In this document: in pieces, positions 22,851 to 34,651 of the stretch | Numbering within the stretch: position 1 is the stretch's first letter | How the letters are laid out: each line of letters starts with the position of its first letter | Assembly: GCA_949752795.1 (NCBI GenBank) | Contig: OX457057.1 | Coordinates: 6,004,632-6,068,631, forward strand | Length of the DNA: 64,000 nucleotides | Direction of reading: 5' to 3' | Source: Hyperoodon ampullatus | Taxonomy: Eukaryota > Chordata > Mammalia > Artiodactyla > Ziphiidae | Translations under genes and position numbers: made by a program | The notes under the pieces: generated by a model | What the model saw: only the letters and a program-made list of their open reading frames with translations | Databases searched by the model: none | What the model was told of the DNA's origin: nothing

Positions 22851-23763
22851 GGGATGAAAAGTGAAGGTTTCCTGTGTATGTGCAGTTAGCCTTTTTTCAT
22901 CTGGTTCTTCAGATTCTTCTGATGTTACAGGGGCCATGCTCCATGCATTTTGAATTATTTTAAATAATTTAGCTCTATACATACTGCCTTTTGCATAAAT
23001 GCATGGTGTTTTTCTTTCAAAAAGCTCAGTGTTAAAAGATGATTAGACTCTCTCTGTATAGGCAGATAAATATCCCTTATGATATTTAACGTTGAAAAAT
23101 TCATCCAACAAAAATCTGGTTCAGTAATTATTTCTTGAACATGTATTATATGCAAGTTACTATGTTGGGCGTTTGGGAATACAGGCATGAAGCAGACAGA
23201 GGGCTGCTTGGTGGATATTTTAGGGCACTGAAGATACATGAGGATGCCATCAGAGACAACTTTCCTTGAAGGCTCTCAGTCATCATCTCGTTGGTTTCCT
23301 CCCAATCTCATGAGACGTGCAATAATCGTCAAAACCAGTCGTTCTGACAGTAACACTGTGCGTTGGTTTTTGTAGCTGTGGTGCAAGCTCTGGTCTGTGG
23401 ACTGGGATCAGCAGGAACAGGGAACAAGTGAGACCAGAATGGAACCCAACACAGGGCCCAGAGCACCATGGCCACGTGGGAGATGGCACTGGTGAGCATT
23501 GAGTCCCCTGGTGCCAACCCTCAGCTCTGGAGGCAGCTGCCAAGAAGCGATGGGAGCAGAGTCAGGGCTGAACTGGCAAACCAGTGCTGGACCCACCTTG
23601 ATTCCATGGGGCGGAGGGGGGCATACACAGTCAGTATCCATATAAGGCGAGAGGCCCCTTCACCTCTTGTACGTGCACAAAATAAGGTAAAAGGCTGGCT
23701 ACATAATTTGCTTGGGGACACACCATGGAAGGCACCCAGTGGATGCTGAATTTAGTTGGATAG
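22851..23763. other. Mostly unrecognised; fragment of the unnamed old repeat
   Basis: About 23125-23195 (TTCTTGAACATGTATTATAT, then GGGAATACAGGCATGAAGCA) resembles the left end of the repeat at 8.84 kb. The rest, including a GC-richer part at 23380-23740, has overlapping frames on both strands and no recognisable product. Confidence 0.4.
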
Positions 23764-23776
23764 GTGTGTCCATTTA

Positions 23777-23993
23777 TTTTTGTTTTTATTTTCCTTACTC
23801 CTGGACGTGGGTCAAAAAAAATCTTGCTGCAATTTATGTCAGAGTGTTCTGCCTATGTTTTCCTCTAAGAATTTTATAGTGTCTGGACTTACATTTAGAT
23901 CTTTAATCCATTTTGAGTTTATTTTTGTGTATGGTGTTATGGAGTGTTCTAATTTCATTCTTTTACATGTAGCTGTCCCGTTTTCCCAGCTAC
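23777..23993 (-). mobile_element. Internal L1 ORF2 piece with a perfect target duplication
   Basis: Antisense ORF2 text (AATCCATTTTGAGTTTATTT, then TTTACATGTAGCTGTCCCG) is bracketed by GTGTGTCCATTTA at 23764-23776 and 23994-24006. The element lacks the L1 3' UTR: its sense 3' end is an A-rich part of ORF2 (GAAAATAAAAACAAAAA). It is a non-functional fragment. Confidence 0.9.
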
Positions 23994-24006
23994 GTGTGTC
24001 CATTTA

Positions 24007-24599
24007 AACCTCTCTCCCTCTCTCTCTTTCTCTTAAAAATCTTTTGGAGTAACCCGTAAGAAGCTTTTTGGTAGAATACAGTAACTTCTAAACTTGGAAA
24101 TGGTACATTTTTTTAATAAAAAAATACAAACTGAAATGGAAATGACTTTCTTCCAAAACACTTTAAAGAAACATATTATCATGTGGAATCTCATTTTGAA
24201 TGAATCAGAGTACAGTAAATCTCCAAATATCCACTTAGCTGTCTGCTGTGGTTTCCTAAACAGGAAAATGACTTCAGCAGGATGGTCTTTTCCCCTGGAT
24301 CCACAGCAGGCAGCTTTCTGTGCTGCTCTGAAAACATTTTAATTCTTCCCCAAGTACCATGTTTCTTGGAATTATTCACCGGAAACTAATAGCATTCCGA
24401 GTTTTAAAGTCATTCCAACCACAAGTGACTTTGTAATAGTGCTTAACAGTAGTATAAAAAGGGATCGAGCACAGTTTACGACAGCATTAGTCACATTTGC
24501 ATGTAGTAACCCCCACGCAAAGATGTGTGTTTCTATTCCACTGTGATCACTGGACGGATGTACTGGGTCGTGACAACACCCAAGCTAAATCAGTACAAT
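24007..24599. other. No gene or repeat recognised
   Basis: Contains a CT-rich run at about 24010-24036 and otherwise AT-rich sequence. Nothing can be named. Confidence 0.45.
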
Positions 24600-25030
24600 G
24601 TGTTGGATGGTGTCAAGTGCTAAGGGAAAAAAAAAATAGGCAAGGACAGGATCTTAAGCGTGCTGGGCTGGAGGTAGGAAGGCAGTTGAAATGATATATG
24701 GAGTGGTCAGGGAAGGCATCATGGAGGAGGTGACATTTGAGTCAAGACCTCAGTAGTATGTGAGTCATATGGGCATTTGGGGAAGAACATTCCAGGCAAA
24801 GGGAAGAGTATGTACAAAGACCCTGGGGCAGGTGTGTGCCTGAGGAACACAAGGGCACAGCTAGAATGTAGTGACCAATGGGGAGAGTAGCTGGGGATGA
24901 GGATAGAGATGGAACAGGGACCACATCATAAAAAGCCTCCGGGTAAAGACTTTGGCTTTCACTCTTAATGATGGAGGATGCCACTGGAGGTTTTTGAGCT
25001 GAGAAGTGACATGATCTGAATTGTGTCTTA
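24600..25030 (+). repeat. Unnamed old repeat, third copy
   Basis: GGAGGAGGTGACATTTGAGT, GAAGAACATTCCAGGCAAAG, AGACTTTGGCTTTCACTCTT and GAGAAGTGACATGATCTGAA occur in order. The first two match the right part of the 8.8-10.7 kb copy closely. Confidence 0.65.
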
Positions 25031-25880
25031 GCACCCGAAGCAGAGAGAGCAGTTAAGAGGCTCTATTGAACCAGAGAAAGAAGAACAGAAATTCTCCTGA
25101 AGAAGGGAAAGACTGTTCCCAATGTTTAGAGACAGGTCAGGTCTCCCCAAAGAAGAAAAAATAACGCACGGTAATTGTTCAGATAACTGAGCATTTGGGG
25201 ATTAAATGTGTGATGTTATTTTTAGAAGATAGCATTTAAAAAAACAATGCCCTGCTCTTGGTTTTTTATTGTATCTTTCAGAGCACACCATGGGGAAAGA
25301 TAAGAAAGCATCGCCTTCCAAGTACAGCACTGAATTAGAAGACCCTGTTTCCACTTTTGATCTTATTTTGACCTTGTAATATCCTAGGGCTGATGACATA
25401 ATCTTTCTGGGCTTTAGTTTCCTCAGTGGAGACATCATTATTAATTACTTTATGGAATTACTATGTCAGTTAGTAACATGGTAATAATCTGACGGTCATA
25501 AAGTAACTCTGAGTGTCTTTGAAATCCACATGACATAGAACTGTGGTGGGGACCCATTAGTGTCGTTATTACAAGAAACACATGGCATTTTAGCATGAAA
25601 AATGTTCACAGACAGGAAAAACCAGGGGCGGTCAGGAGGAGACTGGTGTGAATTTGGAAAGAGATGGGTGGTAAGAGGGATGACATTTAATTTCAGGGCA
25701 TTTCGATGTATACGACCAGGGATTTTGTAATGCTACTTATAAAGGGATGGACATTTTAGGAGAATGAGGGAGAAAGAGAGTGTGTGTACTTTAGTACATC
25801 ACCTCCTGGTGCCAGAGTATGGCTCTCAGTACATGTGACACCTTCTCCCTTATTAGTACTCTGTTCTTATATCTGACTAG
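25031..25880. other. Little recognised; possible decayed MIR
   Basis: At 25315-25460, CTTTCTGGGCTTTAGTTTCC with the surrounding text could be a degraded sense MIR. The rest has no feature I can support. Confidence 0.35.
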
Positions 25881-25896
25881 GATAACTTGTATTTTT

Positions 25897-26596
25897 AAAA
25901 ATTTTAATTAAATTTTTATTTTATATTGGAGTATAGTTGATTTACAATGTTGGGTTAGTTTCAGGTGTACAGCAAAGTGATTCATTTATACATATACACA
26001 TATCCATTCTTTTTCAGATTCTTTTCTCATATAGGTTATTACAGAATATTGAGTAGAGTTCCCTGTGCTGTACAGTAAGTCCTAGTTGATCACCTATTTT
26101 ATATATAGCAGTGTGTATATGTTAATTCCAGACTCCTAATTTATCCCTCCCACCCCACTTTCCCCTTTGGTAACTGTAAGTTTGTCTTCGAAGTCTGTTT
26201 GTTTTGTAGATAAGTTCATTTGTATCATTTTTTTAGATTCCACATATAAGTGACATCATATGATATTTGTCTTTCTCTATATGACTTACTTCACTCAGTA
26301 TGACAATCTCTAGGTCCATCCATGTTGCTGCAAATGGCATTATTTTATTCTTTTTTATGGCTGAGTAATATTCTGTTGTATATATGTACCACATCTTCTT
26401 TATCCATTCATCTGTCGATGAAAACATTTAGGTTGCTTCCATGTCCTGGCTATTGTAAATAGTGCTGCAATGAACATTGGGGTGCTCGTATCTTTTCAAA
26501 TTATGGTTTTCTATAGGTATATACACCCAGGAGTGGGTTTGCTGGATCATATGATAGTTCGATTTTTAGTTTTTTAAGGAACCTCTATATTGTTCA
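25897..26596 (-). mobile_element. LINE-1, 5'-truncated, antisense
   Basis: About 700 bp with a perfect 16-bp duplication GATAACTTGTATTTTT (25881-25896 and 26597-26612). It covers the 3' UTR complement (GTTGATTTACAATGTTGGGT) and the end of ORF2. The minus-strand frame 26233-26427 is the C-terminal tail of ORF2, with no catalytic domain left. Confidence 0.97.
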
Positions 26597-26612
26597 GATA
26601 ACTTGTATTTTT

Positions 26613-27089
26613 GAGCAGCATGTTCAAAACACTGGCAAGGTTGACCTCTAACACATATACCATGGATAATTGTAGGCATATTGAAATGTGTGATATTTAT
26701 TTTCCTTATTACACATTAATTTCTCAAACAAAACTGTGAAATCTCATATAATTGGCTGCAACTTTGGATGAATAATGAGGTGGACCATGGTGTATCTTCC
26801 TTCCTTCCTTCCTTCCTTTCTTCCTTTCCTTTCCTTTTTTTAAAGTAATTCAGAAAGCTTTTATTCTGTTTTGCTATCTTTTAAAGCAAGATTATCTGTC
26901 CAAAGAGTCTAGAAAATTACCTCTACTGTTCCCAGCTGATTTTGTCTGGACTGTTTCTGTGAGATGGTGGCTTTTTCTTAAAGACACAGGATAACTGCTG
27001 TGACCTTGGCTCTGAGGAGGGCACCAAAGAACTTCTATGAATTGGGGTCAAGATGTCTGTTGCTCTGACAGGGCCCCTTAACTGCTTTG
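26613..27089. other. No gene recognised
   Basis: AT-rich sequence with the microsatellite listed separately. CACCAAAGAACTTCTATGAA and neighbours show no known family. Confidence 0.45.
26801..26838. repeat. (TTCC)n microsatellite
   Basis: About 38 bp of TTCC/TTTCC units, degrading at the right end into T-rich sequence. Confidence 0.95.
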
Positions 27090-27990
27090 TTTATTCCTTC
27101 AACAGATATTTTTCAATCATATACTATGTTGGGTGCTGCAGGGCATAAAAAAGATGACTAAGACACGGTCCCTATCGCCAATGAGCTTATAATCTAACAG
27201 GGAAATAACTCTCAGATCAGGCAGTTGGTGATATGTCTCATGAGCGGTAATGAGCGGTTGGGGGTGGAGATAGTCCCTGCGGCTCGAAGTATCAGGGCTG
27301 CTTTGTGGAAGAGCTGATGTCTGAGCAGCTGGCCGGCAGTGCATTCACGTTGAAGGAATAAAGAAGCCAAGTGATGGTTGGGTGACGCTTCTCAGAGGGG
27401 TTGCACCTGCCAGGTGGGGCTTCCTGGGCACAGAGAAGACAAGAGGAGGACATTACAGGCCAAGAGCCAGGCCTGAAACCTGATGGGTGTGTTACAGAGG
27501 GGTGGCCATCATTTACCCTGGAGCGAGGGAGTTCCAGGAGAAAAACCTGGCCAAGTAGATTTGGGCCGGATTTTGTGGGATCTTAGTTCCCAGACCAAGG
27601 ATCGAACCCCTGCCCCCTGCATTGGAACTGCGGAGTCTTAACCACTGGACTGCCAGGGAAGTCCCTGGATTTTGTCTTTGAAAGTCAGGCGGAGGAGTTT
27701 GCAGACAGTGGAGGGTACTAACGATTTCTGAGTTGAGCCGTGACATTTGCAAAGGGCATTTTGGGGACGCAAAGCCAGCAGTGATGTATGGGATAAACTC
27801 GAGTGTGAAGGAAAGCCGAAATGTGGAGGCTCTTGTAATAGTATTAGAGGCTAGGAGAGAGGATCAGTGGGGAGTGAACGTACCAGGAGAGACGGGCAGG
27901 GATGAGATGTCAAAGACGAAAATGAACACGACTTGGGTCTTTGAACTGCAAAAAGCCATCCAAATATCAGGGAATTTTGAAGGGAAGGAA
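27090..27990 (+). repeat. Unnamed old repeat, fourth copy, split by a tailless SINE
   Basis: Begins TTCCTTCAACAGATATTTTT, then CACGGTCCCTATCGCCAATG, TATAATCTAACAGGGAAATA and TTCTGAGTTGAGCCGTGACA. The same layout as the 8.84 kb and 24.6 kb copies is recognisable though more diverged. Confidence 0.5.
27577..27666 (-). mobile_element. CHR SINE head only, no tail, with target duplication
   Basis: Only the tRNA-derived ~90 bp is present (GGGATCTTAGTTCCCAGACC ... CCAGGGAAGTCCCT). GGATTTTGT flanks it on both sides (27568-27576 and 27667-27675). The 3' half and A tail are missing, which is unusual for a retroposed SINE. Confidence 0.88.
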
Positions 27991-28705
27991 GGGGTAATGA
28001 TTTCTCCAAGGGGTTGAATCACTGTGAAGCTGGAATAGGGAACATTCCGGAATAGGGAAGTTGAGAGATGTCATCTCAACCTGGAGAGTTATCATCAACT
28101 CAAATTACCTGAGTCGTGGAGACCAGCCTGCTCGAGGTTGGGTCCCTTGAGCCCTCTAGGTGTGTAATTAATGGGACTGTGGTGTTTCTCAACTCCTCAT
28201 CCGCTCAGAGCCATCTAATCTTTACGAATGTGATCAGATGTCTGGCTCCTGCTGTATGGATGTATTTCCACAGGTTGTCTGTGTCAGCTTGGAAGTGAAT
28301 GTTTGTACAGCTTTGGTGGAGAATAAAGGTCATGTATATACGTGCTCATTTCTAAATGGGCTGTAATTATATGCACAACCCAGGACTCCATGACTCACCT
28401 CTGCCCTTATTAACTCCACCCAATGAACTGCCTCTTTCATTCAAATATGAAGTCACTCCATCCACTTTTTAAATCTTGGCAGAGATTTCATGATAACTCT
28501 TTTTTCCGAAGGGAATCTAAAAGTTTGAATGCCACACTCTCATGAGAGTCCCCAGAGGGAGAAACATCCGCTCCCCAAACATGAGCTGGTTCTGTATTTC
28601 TCTCTGAGACCCAGTGATTTCCACATCATCCTGGGAGGTGAGGAGATGGGCAAAAGTACCTTACATAGTGAGTAGGTTTGACACATTGAACTTCAACCAA
28701 AGATC
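27991..28705. other. No gene or repeat recognised
   Basis: About 700 bp. AATAAA occurs at 28322-28327 but with no nearby frame or transcript signal to give it meaning. Confidence 0.45.
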
Positions 28706-28721
28706 AAAAAGCATAGTGGAG

Positions 28722-29065
28722 GGCTTCCCTGGTGGCGCAGTGGTTAAGAATCTGCCTGCCAATGCAGGAGACACGGGTTCGAGCCCTGGTCCAGGAAGAT
28801 CCCACATGCCATGGAACAACCAAGCCCATGCACCACAAGTACTGAGCCTGCGCTCTAGAGCCTGCGAGCCGCAACTACTGAAGCCCATGTGCCACAACTA
28901 CTGAAGCCCACGCACCTAGAGCCCGTGCTCCACAAGAGAATCCACCGCAGTGAGAAACCCATGCACTGCAACGAAGAGCAGCCCCCGCTCGCTGCAGCTA
29001 GAGAAAGCCCACGCGCAGCAACGAAGACCCAACGCAGCCAAACATGAATAAATAAATTTATAGAA
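28722..29065 (+). mobile_element. CHR SINE, full long form
   Basis: Flanked by AAAAAGCATAGTGGAG and AAAAAGGATAGTGGAG (28706-28721 and 29066-29081, one difference). Complete from GGCTTCCCTGGTGGCGCAGT to the (AATAAATA) tail. Confidence 0.96.
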
Positions 29066-29081
29066 AAAAAGGATAGTGGAG

Positions 29082-29659
29082 ATTTTGGTTTCTTAATCTA
29101 AGTAAATTTAAACTCCTGGCGAGAAGGGAGAGGTAAAACAAATACGAACGTAACATCCTGCTTTTAGCTCTGAGAGAGGCGGTTCACAGGAAAAGGCTAT
29201 AAATCAGAAGGGGCTGGTAGCATATCCGTGGTCAGTAAAAACGACAGTTTCCACAGGGGAGTGAGCTGAAGTGGGGGAGGCAGGAAAACAGCGGAATCTC
29301 TCCAGATTCCTTGGAAACAGTCGTCTCCATGCGTACCTGTAGGGTATTTACTATGGGTAGAAGATTGTTGTCCGCACAAAGCAGACACAGTTTCAGCTCT
29401 TTCCATATAATAAATCTATCTATTTACCTATCATAGTTGCTAAGGTTATTACAAGGGTTTGCAGATGAGTGTTTAGAATGGATGTGCAATGCTGTCTTCA
29501 CAGATACAATCTTTGAAACTAGTATCTTTGGTAATGACACTGAGGGTATTGTTTTTCTCTGAATAATAATGATTTTCAAAAGATTTTAACCATGAAATAC
29601 CACAAACATAAAGTAAGGATTCCCATTTGCTTTAAGATTCAAATCAGCTAAATATTCCC
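29082..29659. other. No gene or repeat recognised
   Basis: Ordinary sequence with short frames only. Confidence 0.45.
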
Positions 29660-30020
29660 AGGGTGCTCACACCGGGCTTTCACATATCTTACCTTATTGA
29701 GGGACCACAGCAGCCTTGTGAGATGTTTTTATTGCCCCCACTTTTTTTTTTTTTTTTTTTTTTTTGGCTGCGCTGCACGGCTTGAGGGATCTTAGTTCTC
29801 TCAAGGGATCGAACCCGGGCCCCCAGCAGTGGGAGCGTGGAGTCCTAACCACTGGACCACCAGGGAATTCCCTATAACGCCCCCATTTTAGAGATAAGGA
29901 AACTGAGGCTCAGGGAGGTTGCATAACTTCCCTAATCTCCTACTAGTAAATGGCAGAATAGGGACTGAAACCCAGGTCTTCAGGTTGTAAATGCTCTGCT
30001 CTTCCAATATTGCAGCTGTT
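29660..30020 (-). repeat. MIR, antisense, split by a SINE
   Basis: CCCATTTTAGAGATAAGGAA, then GGAAACTGAGGCTCAGGGAG, then ACTGAAACCCAGGTCTTCAG is the antisense MIR core. The left part (CACCGGGCTTTCACATATCT) is the opposite end. A CHR SINE sits between them. Confidence 0.85.
29743..29873 (-). mobile_element. CHR SINE, old short form
   Basis: T22-type tail, B-box complement GGATCGAACCCGGG and head complement GGACCACCAGGGAATTCCC. The target GCCCCCA(C/T)TTT is repeated on both sides, as expected for insertion into the MIR. Confidence 0.93.
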
Positions 30021-30682
30021 CCACGAGAAAAGAACAGACCCATCTCTAGGCTGATGGAAAAAAATTTACCTCTACCCTGGAGTGAAGGGAATTTAAAATC
30101 CTCTTGACCAATGGACTTCAGAGCTGAGGATCCTTTGGTTTCAAGATCCCTTCTCATCCACCCTTCCCCTTTTGGGGTTTAAGATCTAAAGAGGTTATCA
30201 CTTGGAAATCCAGTAAGCAAATCTTATGAGATTTTCAGGCCAAATTGTAAAACCCATAATGTTTACATGGTCTAGATAAATTTTTATTGTTTATTTATAT
30301 TTCAGTTTCCTAACTACTGGTAGTAAAACTGCCCTTATATAAACATGAAAAAAAATTCCCAGCACTCAATATTATTTTTACCTGCCTTCATGGTCTCCAA
30401 GACTTTCCGGCAGTTAAATAATATGCCATCTTCGCTACTACTGTCCTTTCTCACTTGTCCCTGAAATCGGACAAAAGTCTAAGGTTACCCTGAAGTTAAT
30501 GATTAAAATCTTCTCCACGTGGACGTCATTCATCATTTCTTGGGAGCCTTCTTGGGTCATCCATTAGTTTCCAGTTCTGAAACAGCCTAGTGTAGATTCT
30601 TCAATATCCTGTGATAATGTAGATTCTTAAACAGCGTGATAGAGACTCTGATCTCTTGAGAATTCCCACCTGTGGTGATTAA
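30021..30682. other. No gene or repeat recognised
   Basis: About 660 bp, AT-rich, with no feature supported. Confidence 0.45.
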
Positions 30683-30749
30683 CAATGTTGTGTTAGTTTC
30701 AGGTGTACAGCAAAGTGATTCAGTTATACATATACATGTATCTATTCCT
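30683..30749 (-). mobile_element. Short L1 3' end, antisense
   Basis: AACAATGTTGTGTTAGTTTC, then GGTGTACAGCAAAGTGATTC matches the complement of the L1 3' UTR for about 65 bp. No tail or clear duplication of its own is visible. A SINE inserted at its right edge. Confidence 0.7.
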
Positions 30750-31113
30750 TTTCTGTAAATTTTTTTAAAATTATTTATTTATTTATTTTTGGCTGCTTTG
30801 GGTCTATTTTTGCTACGCGCGGGCTTTCTCTACTTGCTGTAAGCCGAGGCTACTCTTCGTTGCGGTGCGCGGGCTTCTCATTGTGGTGGCTTCTCTTGCT
30901 GCGGAGCACAGGCTCTAGGCGCGCCGGCTTCAGTAGCTGTGGCACGTGGGCTAAGTAGTTGTGGCTCGCGGGCTCTAGAGCGCAGGCTCAGTAGTTGTGG
31001 CGCACGGGCTTAGCTGCTCCACGGCATGTGGGATCTTCCCAGACCAGGGCTCAAACCCGTGTCCCCTGCATTGGCAGGCAGATTCTTAACCACTACACCA
31101 CCAGAGAGATTCC
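30750..31113 (-). mobile_element. CHR SINE, full long form
   Basis: Duplication CATGTATCTATTC (30735-30747 and 31114-31126), tail TTATTTATTTATTTTTGGCT and head complement CCACCAGAGAGATTCC, in which the usual GGGAAG has become GAGAGAT. Confidence 0.94.
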
Positions 31114-31128
31114 CATGTATCTATTCTT

Positions 31129-31539
31129 AATGGTTTTTTACCTAATGAACCACCTTGTTGGTCTCTACTTTTGAACACTTCCCCCTTTTAATTGGTAGCC
31201 ATGATGGTCAAGGCCAATTCCTCCTTTACCACGTTACTCTTCAACCAGCATCTAGTTCAAGGGAACTACCTTCTGAAGAAAGATTCAGAAACACACAGAT
31301 TTCCACCAAAAGAAATTTCTATTATTTTTTATCTTATGCCTGTTTTAATACATTTTTCTACACACAATTCTTTTTATCATCCAGTCTCTTGTGATTCATT
31401 CAGAAGAAACCGAGAGCCAAATCAAGTTTTTAAACACATATTTCTAAGCAGTGTTTTGTAAAAGCTGACCTATTTTAAGATCACCCAAAGGTTATTTCAG
31501 GTCGGTGAATAAGAATATGTTAATGAACAGCAGAGGCTG
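31129..31539. other. No gene or repeat recognised
   Basis: Two overlapping + frames (79 and 89 codons, 31155-31461) have no known domain and no convincing splice context. Confidence 0.4.
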
Positions 31540-31554
31540 CATTTGTTGATTTTT

Positions 31555-31788
31555 TTTTTTTTTTTTTATTTTTTATTTTATTTTTTTTTTTTTTTTGCGT
31601 TATGTGGGCCTCTCACTGTTGTGGCCTCTCCCGTTGCGGAGCACAGGCTCCGGACGCACAGGCCCAGCGGCCATGGCTCACGGGCCCAGCCGCTCCGCGG
31701 CATGTGGGATCTTCCCAGACCGGGGCACGAACCCGTGTCCCCTGCATCGGCAGGCGGACTCTCAACCACTGCGCCACCAGGGAAGCCC
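31555..31788 (-). mobile_element. CHR SINE, short form, long T tail
   Basis: Perfect 15-bp duplication CATTTGTTGATTTTT (31540-31554 and 31789-31803). The tail complement is about 45 nt of T with a few A, suggesting a young copy. Confidence 0.97.
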
Positions 31789-31803
31789 CATTTGTTGATT
31801 TTT

Positions 31804-32985
31804 AAAAGAGAAATCAGATTTGGGGAGATTTTAAGTTTTTCTTCAGTGATTCATAATCAGTTTTGCAATTTGAAAGCAGTTTATGAGTCATCCAGTTTAT
31901 GAATCTGTCGTCACGTCCTTGCGAAAGGGCTCCCTTTCCTTATGGCTTTTTAAAGTTTAATTCAGTTATCTGAAAGCTGTCATCTTAACCTCATTTGTCC
32001 TACTTCTTGAAATTTCACCTTTATTAGTGGGTAAGAAGGCCTAGGGACTAGTGATGTAAATTATCTGAAACATCCCTGTTCTGGGCTTATAAGTCACAGT
32101 TGAATGGATAGTTGTTTTGAAAAAACCCTGTAAAAACACCACTCCTAGTTTTTTTCCCCAAGTTCTAAATATGAATTCTCTGTTTTCAGTTATCTTGTTT
32201 CTGCCTCTGCATGCAATAAACTCTAGCCACCTGTAGGACAGCTGGGCCATACAACCTTTTGCTAGGATGAAAAAGCAGATTTAACTGAAATTCTTCAAAA
32301 AAAACAAAACACCCTCAGCTAGTGAAGGAATAACCTCGATAGACTCATGTTGACAAGCAAAGCCCTGGAGAAAAGAAAATAGGCTGCTTTCAGGTCCAGA
32401 CAGATCATTTACAGTATCTTTGGATTCCATTTTTGATCAGGAAATCAGATCAACACCCTTGCAGGGAAAGGTTCACTTGGTCACAGGTGGGGCACTTTAG
32501 TTAAAGTGTCTATTTCTTAGTCCATATTAGGCAACAGGAACTGGATGAAAGGCACTTATTTTTCATTCTGTGTCATTCAACCATAAATGACTCAGTTCTG
32601 ATATTATTTGCCAAGCTCCACTGAACTCCTAGGAGAGGCAGCTGGATGGCACATGTAACGCTGATCTTATACTCTCAGTAGGGAAGGTAGTGAGTGACTA
32701 GTAAAGGGGGTACTTTTTCCTTAAGATATTAATTTAATAGCTGACTCACATCCCAGGGACTTGATTGACCCCTCAAATCCTTCATTTCTAAAATAATATG
32801 GGCTTAATCTAAGTAATTTTACTGTCACTCCTGGCAAAGCTTATTGAAATTTAAGGGGGATTTTTTAAAAGTCACATTTGAAACCACATGGGATTGGAGA
32901 AACAAATGATTTAGTAGAAGCAAAAAATGCAAAAATAATATGAAACGTTAATCTAGCATTTGGAATGTCACCAGATCTCATTATT
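31804..32985. other. Repeat-free stretch, no gene seen
   Basis: About 1.2 kb of ordinary AT-rich sequence without a recognisable repeat or supported exon. Confidence 0.45.
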
Positions 32986-33310
32986 ATTACTTTAAAAAAG
33001 TAGACTATTTGTTACAGCAGTTTTGGGTGCACAGCAAAACTGAGCAGAAAGTACAGGAAGGCCATGTGCCCCCTTACCCTTCACATGCACAGCCTCCTCC
33101 ACCATCAGCATCCCTCATCGGAGTGGTACCTTTGTTACAATCGATGCACCCACACTGACGCATCATAATCACCCAAAGTCCATAGTTTACATTAGAGTTC
33201 ACTCTTGGCATTGGACAAATGTATATAAAGATACATATCTACCATTACAATAACACATAGAGAGGTTTTACTGCCCTCAAAACCTCTGTGCTCTGCCTAT
33301 TGAGATCATT
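32986..33310 (-). repeat. Old L1 3' UTR, antisense
   Basis: Reads GTACCTTTGTTACAATCGAT, TAATCACCCAAAGTCCATAG and AGAGTTCACTCTTGGCATTG, the well-known antisense 3' UTR text of old mammalian L1 (L1MA/L1MB type). Diverged and truncated. Confidence 0.8.
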
Positions 33311-33841
33311 TTTTTTCTTTAGTTTTAAATTTAATGATCTAAATATGAGTTAAAATCCAAAAGTTTTAAAAAGCACAAGAATCCAAGTGTTTAACTTAAA
33401 TGTAATGGTTGTTAAAAATCATTAATATTTTTATTTAAAGCATTTAATATTAAATGTTAAATGTCAACATTCATATTAAGATTTCATTAATTCAGAACAT
33501 GTGTCTGAAATTTACCTTTGCAGTAGCCATGAAAAAATCTGTCTGCTAAGTACGTTAAATAGTTTAAATGCCTGAGAAGTTTTCAGCCTAGGGACAGCAC
33601 CAATTATTACCAATCCCCTGCCACTGGAACTTAACTAAAATTAAGTAAACCAACAATAATAACAAAGGACAGAAAAATTTATGAAATATCTCTAAGTATT
33701 AGGGAAACAAAATTTCTAGTATTTCTTAATTACACACATTTCTAAATAACCCAGGAGTCAAAGAAGAAATCATAGTGGGAATTAGAAAATATTTTGAACC
33801 AAATGAAAGTGAAACCACAGTATATCAAAATTTGTGTCATG

Positions 33842-34087
33842 GGGACTTCCCTGATGGTCCAGTGGTTAAGAATCTGCCTTCCAATGCAGGGGATGCAGGT
33901 TCGATCCCTGGCTAGGGGACTAGGATCCCACATGTTGCGGGGCAACTAAGTCTGCATGCTCTAGAGCATGCACACCACAACTGGAGAGCCTGCATGCCAC
34001 AACTACTGAGCCTGCAGCAAAATCCAGCATGCAGCAATGCAACCAAATAAATACATAAATATATAAATAAATAAATATATATTTTTA
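33842..34087 (+). mobile_element. CHR SINE, older long form
   Basis: Perfect 15-bp duplication AAAATTTGTGTCATG (33827-33841 and 34088-34102). Head GGACTTCCCTGATGGTCCAG, tail of (AAATAAAT) units. The middle is shortened. Confidence 0.95.
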
Positions 34088-34651
34088 AAAATTTGTGTCA
34101 TGCAGCCAAAGCAGTGCTTAGAGGGAAGCTTATAGCATTAAATACATATATTAGAAAAGAAGTGTCTAAAATTCATGATCTAAGCTTCCACCTTAAGAGA
34201 CTAGGGAAATGACAAGCAAATTAAACCAAACATAAGCATAAGTAAAGAGAAGAGTGGAAGCTAAATGAAATAGAAAATGGTAAAACAATAGAGAAAAATC
34301 AATGGAGCCAATAGCTGGTTCTTTGAAAAGGTTAATTAAGTTGATAAACTCCTAGCCAGAATGATCAAGATTTCAAAAAAAGGGAAAGGCACAAATTACC
34401 AATATCAGGAATGACATCACCATGGATCCTACAAATAATAAAAGGATTATAAGAGAATATTTTGAAAAATTTAAGGCCAAGAAATTTGATAACTTATGAA
34501 ACAGACATTCTTTGAAAGATACAAGTTACTGAAACTGACTCAAGAAGAAACAGAAAAATCTTATATTGATTAAATAAATTAAACTTGTAATTTTAAAACT
34601 TCTGACAAAGAAGACACTGGGCCCAGAAGACTTCATTAAAGAATTCTATCA

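Noticed and set aside
26233..26427. Minus-strand frame that resembles a real protein tail
   Set aside because: It is the C-terminal end of L1 ORF2 inside a truncated element with a perfect target duplication; it is not a host gene.
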